Assembly (NCBI RefSeq): GCF_014218705.1
Contig: NZ_JABBJF010000004.1
Span: 1 to 64,000, forward strand
Length of the DNA stretch: 64,000 bases
Source of the DNA: Kluyvera sichuanensis
GTDB lineage: Bacteria; Pseudomonadota; Gammaproteobacteria; Enterobacterales; Enterobacteriaceae
Direction of reading: 5' to 3'
Below, in pieces: positions 25,321 through 35,510 of this stretch. The notes beneath the pieces are model-generated. The model ran no database searches. It saw only the letters and a list, made by a program, of their open reading frames with translations, and was not told the DNA's origin. A program made the position numbers and the translations under genes. How positions within the stretch are numbered: position 1 is the first letter of the stretch; each line of letters starts with the position of its first letter.

Positions 25321-26706
25321 TTACTTACGACGCCAGGTGGTACCCTGCGGGCCATCTTCCAGCACGATGCCCATCTCGTTGAGACGGTCACGCGCGGCGT
25401 CGGCTGCCGCCCAGTCTTTGGCTTTACGCGCGTCCAGACGTTGCTGGATTAACGCTTCAATTTCTGCCACTTCACCGTCGTCGGCCTGTGCGCCGCTTTG
25501 CAGGAACGCTTCAGGCTCCTGTTCCAGCAGACCCAGCACCGCGGAGAGCTTGCGCATATGCGATGCCAGCGCGTTAGCGGCATGCATATCTTCACTCTTC
25601 AGGCGGTTCACTTCGCGCGCCATATCAAACAGCGCGGAGTAGGCTTCCGGGGTGTTGAAGTCGTCGTCCATTGCTTCAATAAAGCGCGCTTCGAACGCTT
25701 CGCCGCCCGCTGGCGCGACAGATTTGTCGGTACCGCGCAGCGCGGTGTACAGACGCTCCAGCGCAGAACGCGCCTGCTTGAGGTTCTCTTCGCTGTAGTT
25801 CAGCTGGCTACGGTAGTGGCCGGACATCAGGAAGTAGCGCACGGTTTCGGCGTCGTAGTACTTCAGTACGTCGCGCACGGTAAAGAAGTTGCCCAGCGAT
25901 TTAGACATCTTCTCGCGGTCCACCATCACCATGCCGGAGTGCATCCAGTAGTTCACGTACTCGCCGTCGTGCGCACAGGTAGACTGTGCGATTTCGTTTT
26001 CATGGTGCGGGAACATCAGATCCGAACCGCCGCCGTGAATGTCGAAATGATTGCCCAGCTGTTTGCAGTTCATCGCTGAACATTCGATGTGCCAGCCAGG
26101 ACGGCCTTCGCCCCACGGGGATGGCCAGCTTGGCTCGCCCGCTTTGGACATTTTCCACAGCACGAAGTCCATTGGATCGCGCTTCACGTCAACCACATCA
26201 ACGCGAGCGCCGGCCTGCAGTTGGTCCAGATCCTGACGCGACAGCTTGCCGTAGTTCGGATCGGTTGGCACCGAGAACATCACGTCGCCGTTGTCCGCCA
26301 CGTAGGCGTGACCTTTAGCGATCAACTGCTCGGTGATTTCGATGATCTCGTGAATATGGTGCGTTGCGCGCGGTTCGTTATCCGGGCGCAGAATATTCAG
26401 TGCGTCGAAGTCTTTGTGCATTTCGACGATCATGCGGTCGACCAGCGCGACAAAGCTCTCGCCGTTTTCGTTAGCGCGTTTGATGATTTTGTCGTCGATA
26501 TCGGTGATGTTGCGCACGTACTTCAGCTTGTAGCCAAGGAAGCGCAGGTAACGCGCGACCACGTCAAAGGAGACGAAGGTACGGCCGTGACCGATATGAC
26601 AGAGATCGTAAACGGTGATACCACACACGTACATGCCAACTTCTCCGGCATGAATGGGCTTAAATTCCTCTTTCTGGCGAGTCATTGTATTGAAGATTTT
26701 TAGCAT
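25321..26706 (-). CDS. cysS: Cysteinyl-tRNA synthetase
   Basis: A 461-residue class I aminoacyl-tRNA synthetase, the length of E. coli CysS. Landmarks are the zinc-binding YVCGITVYD, the HIGH motif in [13 protein letters not shown], the second zinc region [14 protein letters not shown], and KMSKS in [12 protein letters not shown]. It charges tRNA-Cys in the cytoplasm. The start MLKIFNTMT is the family start; upstream residues of the longer frame are not conserved. It is divergent from ppiB with 185 bp between. Confidence 0.97.
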   Translation of the reverse strand: MLKIFNTMTRQKEEFKPIHAGEVGMYVCGITVYDLCHIGHGRTFVSFDVVARYLRFLGYKLKYVRNITDIDDKIIKRANENGESFVALVDRMIVEMHKDFDALNILRPDNEPRATHHIHEIIEITEQLIAKGHAYVADNGDVMFSVPTDPNYGKLSRQDLDQLQAGARVDVVDVKRDPMDFVLWKMSKAGEPSWPSPWGEGRPGWHIECSAMNCKQLGNHFDIHGGGSDLMFPHHENEIAQSTCAHDGEYVNYWMHSGMVMVDREKMSKSLGNFFTVRDVLKYYDAETVRYFLMSGHYRSQLNYSEENLKQARSALERLYTALRGTDKSVAPAGGEAFEARFIEAMDDDFNTPEAYSALFDMAREVNRLKSEDMHAANALASHMRKLSAVLGLLEQEPEAFLQSGAQADDGEVAEIEALIQQRLDARKAKDWAAADAARDRLNEMGIVLEDGPQGTTWRRK

Positions 26707-26891
26707 CGAGAATTCCATGTTTACGTGTGTGAACCGGGCTTTCGCCTTAAACGGCATATTCTACCCATAATTCAACCCGGAAGCAGCACACAATGCAAGA
26801 TGATCGCGCCGCCCGGTTATGCTATAACAGATGCCTATGTGCAGCCCACAGGCGGGCTGAAGCACCACTCTAAACGGAACAGGATGCAGAA

Positions 26892-27386
26892 ATGGTTACT
26901 TTCCACACTAATCACGGCGACATCGTCATCAAAACCTTCGACGACAAAGCGCCGGAAACAGTTAAAAACTTCCTGGACTACTGCCGCGAAGGTTTCTACA
27001 ACAACACGATCTTCCACCGTGTTATCAACGGCTTCATGATCCAGGGAGGTGGTTTTGAGCCAGGCATGAATCAGAAAACCACCAAAGAAGCTATCAAGAA
27101 CGAAGCGAACAACGGCCTGAAAAACACCCGTGGTACGCTGGCAATGGCGCGTACTCAGGCTCCACACTCCGCTACCGCTCAGTTCTTCATCAACGTAGCA
27201 GACAACGACTTCCTGAACTTCTCTGGCGAAAGCCTGCAGGGTTGGGGCTACTGTGTCTTCGCCGAAGTGGTTGAAGGTATGGACGTGGTCGACAAAATCA
27301 AAGCGGTCTCTACCGGTCGCAGCGGTATGCATCAGGACGTTCCTAAAGAAGACGTTATCATCGAAAGCGTAACCGTCAGCGAGTAA
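26892..27386 (+). CDS. ppiB: Cytoplasmic peptidyl-prolyl cis-trans isomerase B (cyclophilin)
   Basis: A 164-residue cyclophilin without signal peptide, matching E. coli PpiB. The active-site stretch [15 protein letters not shown] and the AQFFIN motif are present. It catalyses proline isomerisation in folding proteins. It is divergent from cysS and is followed three bases later by lpxH. Confidence 0.97.
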   Translation: MVTFHTNHGDIVIKTFDDKAPETVKNFLDYCREGFYNNTIFHRVINGFMIQGGGFEPGMNQKTTKEAIKNEANNGLKNTRGTLAMARTQAPHSATAQFFINVADNDFLNFSGESLQGWGYCVFAEVVEGMDVVDKIKAVSTGRSGMHQDVPKEDVIIESVTVSE

Positions 27387-27389
27387 TTG

Positions 27390-28112
27390 GTGGCGACACT
27401 CTTTATTGCAGACCTTCATCTGCAAACAGAAGAACCGGCGATTACCGCCGGTTTTCTGCGTTTTTTAGGCGGTGAAGCCCGTCATGCCGATGCGCTGTAC
27501 ATCTTAGGCGACCTTTTTGAAGCCTGGATTGGCGATGACGATCCTAACCCGTTGCACCGTGAAGTGGCCTCCGCCATCAAATCGCTGGTCGATTCTGGCG
27601 TTCCCTGCTACTTCATCCACGGCAACCGTGATTTTCTGGTCGGCAAGCGTTTTGCGACAGCAAGCGGGATGCAGTTGTTGCCTGAAGAAAAGGTGCTTGA
27701 CCTCTACGGTCGTCGCATTCTGATTATGCACGGCGACACCCTTTGCACGGACGATCCGGGCTACCTCGCCTTTCGCGCCAAAGTGCATACCCCGTGGATC
27801 CAGAAGCTGTTCCTCGCCCTGCCGCTGTTTATCCGCCGCCGTATTGCGCAGAAGATGCGCAATGACAGCAAGGCCGCCAACAGCAGTAAATCGATGGACA
27901 TCATGGACGTGAACCCGCAGGCCGTTGTCGATGTGATGGAGAAACATCACGTGCAGTGGTTGATTCACGGGCATACCCATCGCCCGGATATCCACGCTCT
28001 TGAGGCTAACGGCGACGCGGCATTTCGCGCGGTGCTCGGTGCCTGGCATACTGAAGGCTCGATGATTCGCGTCACCCAAGACGACGTTACGCTTATCGCC
28101 TTCCCATTTTAA
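27390..28112 (+). CDS. lpxH: UDP-2,3-diacylglucosamine diphosphatase LpxH
   Basis: A 240-residue calcineurin-like phosphoesterase with metal motifs [17 protein letters not shown] and HGDT plus GHTHRP. It hydrolyses UDP-diacylglucosamine to lipid X in lipid A synthesis at the inner membrane face. GTG at 27390 ([11 protein letters not shown]) equals the E. coli start. It lies three bases after ppiB. A terminator-like hairpin sits within codons 15-24 (see findings), which may dampen read-through from ppiB. Confidence 0.96.
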   Translation: MATLFIADLHLQTEEPAITAGFLRFLGGEARHADALYILGDLFEAWIGDDDPNPLHREVASAIKSLVDSGVPCYFIHGNRDFLVGKRFATASGMQLLPEEKVLDLYGRRILIMHGDTLCTDDPGYLAFRAKVHTPWIQKLFLALPLFIRRRIAQKMRNDSKAANSSKSMDIMDVNPQAVVDVMEKHHVQWLIHGHTHRPDIHALEANGDAAFRAVLGAWHTEGSMIRVTQDDVTLIAFPF

Positions 28113-28143
28113 TTTTTCCCCCTTATTCCCCTGTCACGTGGCG

Positions 28144-28159
28144 ACGCAACCGTTTTCCT
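28144..28159. promoter_or_regulatory. PurR box before purEK
   Basis: ACGCAACCGTTTTCCT differs by one base from the PurR consensus ACGCAAACGTTTTCNT and lies 73 bp before the purE start, the same arrangement as in E. coli, where PurR with hypoxanthine or guanine represses purEK. Confidence 0.92.
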
Positions 28160-28231
28160 TGCCCGTTTTCCGTGTTATTCTCTGTGACCTCTAACGTCGT
28201 GTGCAGCACACCCACAGGAGTTTTAAGACGC

Positions 28232-28741
28232 ATGTCTTCCCGCAATAATCCGGCACGTATCGCCATCGTGATGGGGTCCAAAAGCGACTGGGCTACCATG
28301 CAGTTCGCCACAGAAATCCTCGATATTCTGAACGTTCCTCACCATGTTGAAGTGGTTTCCGCTCACCGTACGCCCGATAAGCTGTTCAGCTTCGCCGAAA
28401 CGGCAGAAGAGAACGGTTACCAGGTGATTATTGCCGGTGCCGGTGGTGCAGCGCATTTACCCGGAATGATTGCCGCGAAAACGCTGGTGCCAGTACTCGG
28501 CGTACCGGTGCAGAGCGCGGCATTAAGCGGCGTAGACAGCCTCTACTCCATCGTACAGATGCCGCGCGGTATCCCGGTAGGGACGCTGGCTATCGGGAAA
28601 GCCGGTGCCGCTAACGCCGCCCTGCTCGCCGCACAGATCCTGGCTCAGCACGACGCTGAACTGCATCAGCGCCTTGCCGACTGGCGCAAAGCGCAAACCG
28701 ATGAAGTGCTGGATAACCCAGACCCACGAGGTGCGGCATGA
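28232..28741 (+). CDS. purE: N5-carboxyaminoimidazole ribonucleotide mutase PurE
   Basis: A 169-residue class I PurE, same length as E. coli. [10 protein letters not shown] and [14 protein letters not shown] (with the catalytic His) and [11 protein letters not shown] are present. It converts N5-CAIR to CAIR in de novo purine synthesis. ATG follows a CAGGAG ribosome site. Its stop overlaps the purK start (ATGA), giving translational coupling. A PurR box lies upstream. Confidence 0.98.
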   Translation: MSSRNNPARIAIVMGSKSDWATMQFATEILDILNVPHHVEVVSAHRTPDKLFSFAETAEENGYQVIIAGAGGAAHLPGMIAAKTLVPVLGVPVQSAALSGVDSLYSIVQMPRGIPVGTLAIGKAGAANAALLAAQILAQHDAELHQRLADWRKAQTDEVLDNPDPRGAA

Positions 28742-29805
28742 AGCAGGTCTGCGTGCTGGGCAACGGTCAGCTAGGCCGCATGCTGCGTCAGGCCGGCGAG
28801 CCGCTGGGCATCGCCGTCTGGCCGGTAGGTTTAGAAGCTGACCCGGCCGCCGTGCCGTTTCAGCAAAGCGTGATTACCGCTGAGATCGAACGCTGGCCGG
28901 AGACCGCACTGACCCGCGAACTGGCCGAGCACACCGCGTTTGTTAACCGCGACGTTTTCCCGATTATTGCTGACCGTCTGACACAAAAGCAGCTGTTCGA
29001 TAAACTCAATCTGGCAACAGCCCCGTGGCAGTTGCTGGCAAGCGCCGACGAGTGGCCTGAAGTATTCGGTCGTCTGGGCGAGCTGGCTATCGTCAAGCGC
29101 CGCACCGGCGGCTACGATGGCCGCGGCCAGTGGCGTCTGCGTAAAGATGACACCACACAGCTGCCTGACGAGTGCTACGGCGAATGCATTGTTGAGCAGG
29201 GTATTAACTTCTCCGGTGAAGTGTCGCTGGTGGGCGCGCGCGGCCATGACGGCAGTACCGTGTTCTACCCGCTGACCCACAACCTGCATCAGGACGGTAT
29301 TCTGCGCATGAGCGTTGCTTTCCCACAGGCGGACGCGCAGCAGCAGGCTCAGGCCGAAACCATGCTCGGCGCGATTATGCAGGAGCTGAACTACGTCGGC
29401 GTCATGGCAATGGAGTGTTTCATCACCCCGGCCGGATTGCTGATCAACGAGCTGGCCCCACGCGTGCACAACAGTGGCCACTGGACGCAGAACGGCGCAT
29501 CCATCAGCCAGTTCGAGCTGCACCTGCGTGCAATTACCGACCTGCCATTGCCACCGCCGGTAGTAAACAGCCCGTCGGTAATGGTGAACCTGATTGGCAC
29601 CGACCTGAACTATGACTGGCTGAAGCTGCCGCTGGTGCACCTGCACTGGTACGACAAAGAGGTGCGCGAGGGCCGTAAAGTGGGCCACCTGAACCTCAAT
29701 GACAGCGATACCGGCCGCCTCAGCGCCACGCTGGAAGCGATAGTTCCCCTGCTGCCGCCAGAGTACGCAAGCGGTATTGCCTGGGCGCAATCACGCCTGA
29801 ATTAA
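28738..29805 (+). CDS. purK: N5-carboxyaminoimidazole ribonucleotide synthase PurK
   Basis: A 355-residue ATP-grasp enzyme. The glycine-rich [13 protein letters not shown] at the N terminus, [12 protein letters not shown] in the ATP-binding loop and [13 protein letters not shown] near the C terminus are family landmarks. It makes N5-CAIR from AIR, bicarbonate and ATP and passes it to PurE, the coupled upstream gene. A hairpin with a 9-bp stem follows at 29815-29844. Confidence 0.98.
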   Translation: MKQVCVLGNGQLGRMLRQAGEPLGIAVWPVGLEADPAAVPFQQSVITAEIERWPETALTRELAEHTAFVNRDVFPIIADRLTQKQLFDKLNLATAPWQLLASADEWPEVFGRLGELAIVKRRTGGYDGRGQWRLRKDDTTQLPDECYGECIVEQGINFSGEVSLVGARGHDGSTVFYPLTHNLHQDGILRMSVAFPQADAQQQAQAETMLGAIMQELNYVGVMAMECFITPAGLLINELAPRVHNSGHWTQNGASISQFELHLRAITDLPLPPPVVNSPSVMVNLIGTDLNYDWLKLPLVHLHWYDKEVREGRKVGHLNLNDSDTGRLSATLEAIVPLLPPEYASGIAWAQSRLN

Positions 29806-29814
29806 GCCTTAAAT

Positions 29815-29844
29815 GCCGGGGAAAGTAACTTATCCTTCCCCGGC
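29815..29844 (+). terminator. Hairpin after purEK, possible terminator
   Basis: Stem GCCGGGGAA/TTCCCCGGC, ten bases past the purK stop. The following bases are C-rich rather than T-rich, so it may be a processing or weak termination structure. Confidence 0.5.
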
Positions 29845-29913
29845 CCCCTCTCTGAAGCGTAAAATCCCGCCATAACCGCATGACCCCCCGATTTAAATAA
29901 GAAGGATTTCCCC

Positions 29914-31005
29914 ATGAACAATGGGACGGATTACTGCGCGATTCTGCGCGCGGAAACGCCCATCATTGACGTGCGTGCTCCCGTCGAGTTTGCTCAGGGC
30001 GCTATGCCCGCCGCCGTCAATCTGCCGCTGATGAACGACGATGAACGCGCGGCGGTCGGTACCTGCTATAAACGTCAGGGGCCCGAAGCCGCAATGGCGC
30101 TGGGGCACAAACTGGTCTCCGGGCAGACGCGTCAGCAGCGCATTGACGCCTGGCTTGATGCCTGCCGCCGTGCGCCGCAGGGCTATCTGTGCTGCGCACG
30201 CGGCGGCCAGCGCTCGCATATCACGCAGAGCTGGATCAAAGAAAACGGTATTGATTACCCGTTGATCGTTGGCGGCTATAAGGCGCTGCGTCAGGCGGCC
30301 ATTCAAGCCACCGAGGAGCTGGTACGCCATCCGATCGTTTTGATCGGCGGTTGCACCGGTAACGGCAAAACGCCGCTGGTGCGCGAACAACCTTTGGGGA
30401 TCGACCTTGAAGGGCTGGCTCACCACCGTGGTTCATCGTTTGGCCGTACGCTAACCCCCCAATTTTCTCAGGCTACTTTTGAGAACCATCTCGCCACCGC
30501 GCTACTGAAAGGCGCATATCAGCAGGACAAGGTTCGCTGGGTGCTGGAAGATGAAGGTCACATGATCGGCGCTAACCACCTGCCGGAGTGCCTACGCGAT
30601 CGTATGGCGCAGTCGCCGATCGCGGTAGTGGAAGATCCGTTTGATCTGCGTCTTGAGCGTCTGCGCGAAGAGTACTTTGCCCATATGTATCATGACTTCA
30701 CCGCCGCATTTGGTGAAGAGAAAGGCTGGGAAGAGTACAGCGCCTATTTACATCATGGCCTTTTTGCCATTCGCCGTCGCCTGGGGCTTCAGCGTTTTGC
30801 CGAACTGACCGCCACGCTCGACGCTTCGCTGGCCGAGCAGAAGCGTACCGGCTCAACGGAGGCGCATTTTGCCTGGCTGGTGCCGTTGCTGGAGGAGTAT
30901 TACGACCCAATGTACTGCTATCAGTTGGAGAAGAAGGCGGACAAGATTGTGTTTCGGGGAACGTCGGAAGCGGTCACGCAGTGGCTGGCGGAAACCGCCG
31001 CGTAA
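29914..31005 (+). CDS. selU: tRNA 2-selenouridine synthase SelU (YbbB)
   Basis: A 363-residue two-domain protein. The N-terminal rhodanese-like domain carries the active cysteine in CCARGGQRS (about residue 94), and the C-terminal part has a P-loop GGCTGNGKT for ATP. It geranylates and then selenates 2-thiouridine at tRNA wobble positions using selenophosphate. The length and sequence fit E. coli YbbB. It is followed by a strong bidirectional terminator and a convergent porin gene rather than the ybbC/rhs genes of E. coli. Confidence 0.95.
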   Translation: MNNGTDYCAILRAETPIIDVRAPVEFAQGAMPAAVNLPLMNDDERAAVGTCYKRQGPEAAMALGHKLVSGQTRQQRIDAWLDACRRAPQGYLCCARGGQRSHITQSWIKENGIDYPLIVGGYKALRQAAIQATEELVRHPIVLIGGCTGNGKTPLVREQPLGIDLEGLAHHRGSSFGRTLTPQFSQATFENHLATALLKGAYQQDKVRWVLEDEGHMIGANHLPECLRDRMAQSPIAVVEDPFDLRLERLREEYFAHMYHDFTAAFGEEKGWEEYSAYLHHGLFAIRRRLGLQRFAELTATLDASLAEQKRTGSTEAHFAWLVPLLEEYYDPMYCYQLEKKADKIVFRGTSEAVTQWLAETAA

Positions 31006-31030
31006 AGAGTGGGTGAAGACCCAAAAGAAA

Positions 31031-31053
31031 GGGCGGCAATTGCCGCCCTTTTT
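31031..31053. terminator. Bidirectional terminator between selU and porin
   Basis: A 9-bp perfect stem GGGCGGCAA/TTGCCGCCC followed by TTTTT on the plus strand and by TTTC-type bases on the minus strand, serving both converging genes. Confidence 0.88.
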
Positions 31054-31058
31054 GACGA

Positions 31059-32201
31059 TTAGAAATCGTAACGCAGACGAACCAGGTTCATATCACCCAG
31101 ATCATCGGTGCTGGAGGTGAACACGTGTTCGTAGTCAACACGGAAACCGTAATCCAGCTGGAAGCTGATACCCACGCCGTTGTCGATGCGCTGGTAGTTG
31201 CGACCATTCACGTATTCAATACGGTCACCCATGAAGTACGGCTGAACGGATTTAAGCGCGTACTGACCCACTGGGATTTTGTAACCCGCGAAGTATTCCA
31301 CGCCCCATGCATCGCCCGCGAAGTAATCATGTACGGAAGATTTTTTGGTGGTCATGAAGTTCTGGTACCAGCCGCCGCCGAGGGAGAAGGTCCAGTTGTC
31401 CGGCGTCCAGCTCAGCGCGGTACCCAGGATGTTCTGATCGTAGGTTTTGCTTTCGCTGTTGTAGGTGGTGTTCATGTCAGCACGGGTGTAGTTCCATGCC
31501 GTACCCCAGCTCAGATCGTCAGTGATATGGTAATCCACACCCAGTGAACCGCCGCCTTTACGTTTGTACAGCAGGCCGTTGTTCAGGTTCAGATCATCGT
31601 TGAACAGGTAAGAAGCGTAGAGATCTACATCACCTACGGTTTTCTTATACTTCAGTGATTTACGAGTACGGTAAGAACCATCGTAGTCACCGTTGATACC
31701 GTTACCCGGTGCCTGACCAATCATGTCATAGTCCCAGATATCGGTTTTCGCACCGACCACATCGTAGTAGATGCTGTTTTGTTGACCGAAGGTCAGCGTA
31801 CCCCAGGTATCGCTCTTCAGGCCGGTGTAGAGCATACGACGGGTGGTGTCGTTCGCGCCTTCCGCGTAGTGGTTATCCCAGTCAAAGACCGCTGGAATAT
31901 TGACACCCAGTTCGTAGTAGCTGACCCAACTGATATCATCAAACAGGTAGTAGTCAGCGGCGAAACGGAAACGGGTGCCGCCATCAAAGCCATTACGCTT
32001 ATAGGCGTTTTTACCGTCGTTGCCGGTCATGTTCTGGAACTGCGGACGAATACTCCCGCCCACGGTGAAGTTCAGACGGCTCAGCGGGTTACCAGCCTGA
32101 GGATCCTGCTTGAGCAGGGTAATTTCAGCCTGGGATGCGAAAGACGTCAATGCCACTGCAGCGCCGATCGAGATCGCCAGCGCTTTCATTTTTATAGTCA
32201 T
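31059..32201 (-). CDS. Outer-membrane general porin-like protein
   Basis: A 380-residue outer-membrane protein with a 22-24-residue signal peptide (AVALTSFASQA), alternating beta strands, and a C-terminal Phe (VRLRYDF) that the BAM machinery recognises. LTFGQQNSIYYDVVG resembles the family stretch of Gram-negative porins. The start MTIKMKALAIS follows AAGGAAAA. It is monocistronic, between the selU terminator and ybbP. In E. coli the corresponding place holds rhsD. Cargo preference is unknown; it is not clearly OmpC, OmpF or PhoE. Confidence 0.82.
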   Translation of the reverse strand: MTIKMKALAISIGAAVALTSFASQAEITLLKQDPQAGNPLSRLNFTVGGSIRPQFQNMTGNDGKNAYKRNGFDGGTRFRFAADYYLFDDISWVSYYELGVNIPAVFDWDNHYAEGANDTTRRMLYTGLKSDTWGTLTFGQQNSIYYDVVGAKTDIWDYDMIGQAPGNGINGDYDGSYRTRKSLKYKKTVGDVDLYASYLFNDDLNLNNGLLYKRKGGGSLGVDYHITDDLSWGTAWNYTRADMNTTYNSESKTYDQNILGTALSWTPDNWTFSLGGGWYQNFMTTKKSSVHDYFAGDAWGVEYFAGYKIPVGQYALKSVQPYFMGDRIEYVNGRNYQRIDNGVGISFQLDYGFRVDYEHVFTSSTDDLGDMNLVRLRYDF

Positions 32202-32412
32202 TATTTTTCCTTGATAGATTACGCGCCATCTATTTGGCAAATAAATCTTATCGTTTATTAATAAATTGCACCTGACTGATTTTTAATGAAACGTGCGACT
32301 TAGCACAGCAGAATTACCGAATGGTGCCCTAATGCGGGCATGTTGATGAAAGGATGAGCAATTTTGCGAGGACAGAGGGAAACCCGGCGGCGCAGTGCCG
32401 CCGGGGAAATGG

Positions 32413-34827
32413 CTAGCTGGAAAACTGACGGAACAGCGCCCTACCCTTAAGCAGGCGCAGCCCCAATCCCCCACCGCACAGCGACAGCAACAGCGCCCCG
32501 CAAAGCGGTAGCGCCACCCACAGCCGCCAGTCCGGTGACCACGGGAAATCAAATACCTTGGTTTGCAGCATCGCCAGCGCGGTCTCCGCGCCGATGGCCG
32601 CCACCAGACCAGAAATCGCCCCCAGCAGAGCAAACTCCGCCCATAACGTCAGGCGCAACAGAGACTTTCCGGCACCGAGTGTGCGATAGACCACCAGCTC
32701 CTGGTGACGCTGGCGCATGCCAACCTGAACCTGCGCCAATAGCAGCAGCACGCCGCAGGCGGTGACCAGCACCACCATCACCTCCAGCGCCCGACTGACC
32801 TGCGCCAGCACTTGACCAACCTGTTTTAAGATAGCGCCAATATCCAGCAGGCTCACCGTCGGGAATTCACGGTTTAGCTGAGTCAGCAGCGTCGTACCGT
32901 GGTCCCAGCGGAAGCTGGTGAGCCAGCTCTGCGGCTGACCGTCCAGCGCGCCGTCCGGGAAGATAAAGAAGAAGTTCGGCCGCAGGCTTTCCCAATCCAC
33001 CTTGCGAATGCTGCTCACCTTCGCCGTAAAGTCCTGAGTATCACCGGTGAAGGTTACGCTATCGCCGAGGCCAATATTCAGCCGCTGCGCCAACCCTTCC
33101 TCAATAGAGACTTCCCCGGTTTTCGGCGGCCAGACGCCCGCTACCAGCGGGTTATGCTGCGGCCGTTGGTTTTGCCAGGTGAGGTTCAGCTCGCGGTTCA
33201 GCGATTCATCTTTATTCCCTTCGGTGCTATGGCCGTTGATCTGGGTGAGGCGCGCGCGGACGATCGGGTAAAACGCCGCCGGGATCACCTGATGCTCCGC
33301 CAGGAAGGTTTTCACCTCACTCACCTGTTCCGGGGCAATGTTGATCAGGAAATAGTTGGGGCTTTCCGGCGGTAACTGCTGCTGCCAGCGATCCAGCAGA
33401 TCGCCGCGCAGCACCAGCAGCAGCGCCAGTAGCATAAATGAGAGCGAGAACGCGGCCAGTTGGCTAAGCGTCGACCACGGCTGGCGCAGCAGACGATTCA
33501 CCGCCAGACGCAGCGGCAGCGCGCGCAGGGTGAGGCGCTTCAACACCTTCAGCAGCAGCCAGCCCACCAGCCCACATAGCGCCGCCAACACCACCGCGCC
33601 CGCTAGCACCGACCACAGCAGCGGGCTACCGCCCATCAACCATGCCAGCAGTACCACCGTGACGATACAGACCAGCGGCAGATAGATTTTCAGCGGCCAG
33701 ACGTTGGCAACGATATCCTGACGCAGCACGCGCAGCGGCTGAGTTGCCAGCAGCAATCGGTATGGACGTAACCCGACCAGCAGCGAAATCACCGTCATTG
33801 ACCCCACTGCCCACAGCCACGGCCAGGCGCTGGCGGCAGGTAACGCCGCTGGCAGCACCGGCTTGAGTAGCGCCAGCAGCACCGATTCAAACAGCAGACC
33901 CATCGCACCACCCGCCAGCGCTGAAAGCGCCAGTAGCAGCACCCACTGGCCGATAATCAGCTTACGCAGCTGCGCTCGCCCGGCACCCAACGTTTTCAGT
34001 ACCGCCACCAGATCGTAGCGACTGCGGCAGTAGTGACCCATGGCCACCGCCACGGCGGCGACCGCCAGCAGCAGCGTCAGCAACGCGGAGAGCAGCAGGA
34101 ACTGCTGGGAACGCTGCAGCGATTTGCCTAACGCGCCGTCGTCCTGATCCGGGCCAATCCAGCGATGTTCCGGCTTGAGCTGTGGCAACAGCCAGCTTTC
34201 ATAGCTGGCAAGCTGCGCGGGGGGGCCGGCAAATTTATAACTCCAGCTTACCCGGCTGCCGGGCTGTACGGCACCGGTTTTCGCCACGTCGGCCAGGTTC
34301 ATCATCAGCCGGGGCGCCATCTGGAACGGGTTAAAGCCGCTATCAGGTTCCTGCACCACTTCCCCGGCAATGCGCAGCGTGGCATCGCCCACGTCAAGGT
34401 TATCGCCGGTTTTCAGATTCAGCAGCGCCATCAGCCGGGGCGCCAGCAGCACCGTTCCCGCCTGCGGTTTGAGGCCTGCGGGTGCGGTTTGCAGGTCGCC
34501 ATACAGCGGGTAACTGTCATCGACCGCCTTCACGTCGGCAAGTTGCGGCGTGTCGCCCGCCCAGGTCATGGTGGAGAAGTTGATCTGTTCGCCAACCGTC
34601 AGCCCCTGAGCGCGCGCGCGTTCAATCCACTGCGTCGGTACTTCGCGAGAACTGCGCAGCACCCGGTCGCCCGCCATATACTCACGGCTTTGTTGATTGA
34701 GCCCTTTGTCCATGCGGTCGCTGATGCTGCACAGCGCCAGCACGCAGGCCACCGCCAGGCTCAGCGCCAGCCAGACGATCAGCAGCGACGGCGAGCGCCA
34801 CTCCCGCCAGAACCAACGTAAAATCAT
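32413..34827 (-). CDS. ybbP: ABC transporter permease YbbP (FtsX/MacB-like)
   Basis: An 804-residue permease with an N-terminal span, a large periplasmic domain, three spans, a second periplasmic domain (NYFLINIAPEQVSEVKTFL) and a last group of spans, the duplicated FtsX-type plan. It overlaps ybbA by 4 bp and forms the YbbAP complex, which extracts or moves lipophilic substrates from the inner membrane. The thioesterase tesA is divergent and partly overlaps ybbA, in keeping with a shared role in clearing hydrophobic compounds. Length equals E. coli YbbP. Confidence 0.94.
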   Translation of the reverse strand: MILRWFWREWRSPSLLIVWLALSLAVACVLALCSISDRMDKGLNQQSREYMAGDRVLRSSREVPTQWIERARAQGLTVGEQINFSTMTWAGDTPQLADVKAVDDSYPLYGDLQTAPAGLKPQAGTVLLAPRLMALLNLKTGDNLDVGDATLRIAGEVVQEPDSGFNPFQMAPRLMMNLADVAKTGAVQPGSRVSWSYKFAGPPAQLASYESWLLPQLKPEHRWIGPDQDDGALGKSLQRSQQFLLLSALLTLLLAVAAVAVAMGHYCRSRYDLVAVLKTLGAGRAQLRKLIIGQWVLLLALSALAGGAMGLLFESVLLALLKPVLPAALPAASAWPWLWAVGSMTVISLLVGLRPYRLLLATQPLRVLRQDIVANVWPLKIYLPLVCIVTVVLLAWLMGGSPLLWSVLAGAVVLAALCGLVGWLLLKVLKRLTLRALPLRLAVNRLLRQPWSTLSQLAAFSLSFMLLALLLVLRGDLLDRWQQQLPPESPNYFLINIAPEQVSEVKTFLAEHQVIPAAFYPIVRARLTQINGHSTEGNKDESLNRELNLTWQNQRPQHNPLVAGVWPPKTGEVSIEEGLAQRLNIGLGDSVTFTGDTQDFTAKVSSIRKVDWESLRPNFFFIFPDGALDGQPQSWLTSFRWDHGTTLLTQLNREFPTVSLLDIGAILKQVGQVLAQVSRALEVMVVLVTACGVLLLLAQVQVGMRQRHQELVVYRTLGAGKSLLRLTLWAEFALLGAISGLVAAIGAETALAMLQTKVFDFPWSPDWRLWVALPLCGALLLSLCGGGLGLRLLKGRALFRQFSS

Positions 34828-35510
34828 GCCTCCTCCCGTAGCTGCCCGTCGACCAGCCGCAGCCGTCGGTCGCAGCGCGCGGCAAGCTGCGCATCGTGGG
34901 TCACCAGAATCAACGTGGTGCCGTGTTCGCGGTTGAGCGAGAACAACAGGTCGGCGATTTTATCCCCGGTCTGGCGGTCAAGGTTACCGGTCGGTTCGTC
35001 GGCAAACAGCAGATCCGGGCGACCGTTAAAGGCGCGAGCCAGCGCCACGCGCTGCTGCTCGCCGCCGGAAAGCTGCGCCGGAAGGTGGTGCAAGCGCTTG
35101 CCTAGCCCCAACTGTTCCAGTAACGCCTTCGCCCCCTGGCGGCTTTGGCCGTCGCTTTCACCGCGCAGCAGCGCGGGCAGCTCGACGTTCTCCAGCGCAT
35201 TCAGCGTGGGGATCAGCATGAAAGACTGAAAAACAAAGCCGATATGCTGGGCGCGCAGTCGCGCTCGCGCCTCTTCATCGAGCTTATCCAGCGGATGCCC
35301 CAGCAGCTTCACCTCGCCGCTGCTGCCATCATCCAGCCCGGCCAGAATCGCCAGCAGCGTCGACTTCCCGGAACCCGACTCGCCAATTAAAGCAAGGGTT
35401 TGCGCCGGTTTGACAATCAGGTTAACTCCGGTAAGGATGGAAAGCTCATGCTCCCCCTGACCGACGGATTTCTTAAGATGATGCACTTCAAGTACGTTTT
35501 CCGCTGGCAT
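34824..35510 (-). CDS. ybbA: ABC transporter ATPase YbbA
   Basis: A 228-residue LolD/MacB-type ATPase: Walker A GESGSGKST, Q-loop IGFVFQSFMLIP, signature LSGGEQQRVALARAF, Walker B LLFADEPTGNLD and a His switch (VTHD). It powers YbbP, whose start overlaps its end by 4 bp. Its first 33 bases overlap the start of tesA on the other strand, so the two divergent promoters must lie inside one another's coding regions. Confidence 0.95.
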   Translation of the reverse strand: MPAENVLEVHHLKKSVGQGEHELSILTGVNLIVKPAQTLALIGESGSGKSTLLAILAGLDDGSSGEVKLLGHPLDKLDEEARARLRAQHIGFVFQSFMLIPTLNALENVELPALLRGESDGQSRQGAKALLEQLGLGKRLHHLPAQLSGGEQQRVALARAFNGRPDLLFADEPTGNLDRQTGDKIADLLFSLNREHGTTLILVTHDAQLAARCDRRLRLVDGQLREEA

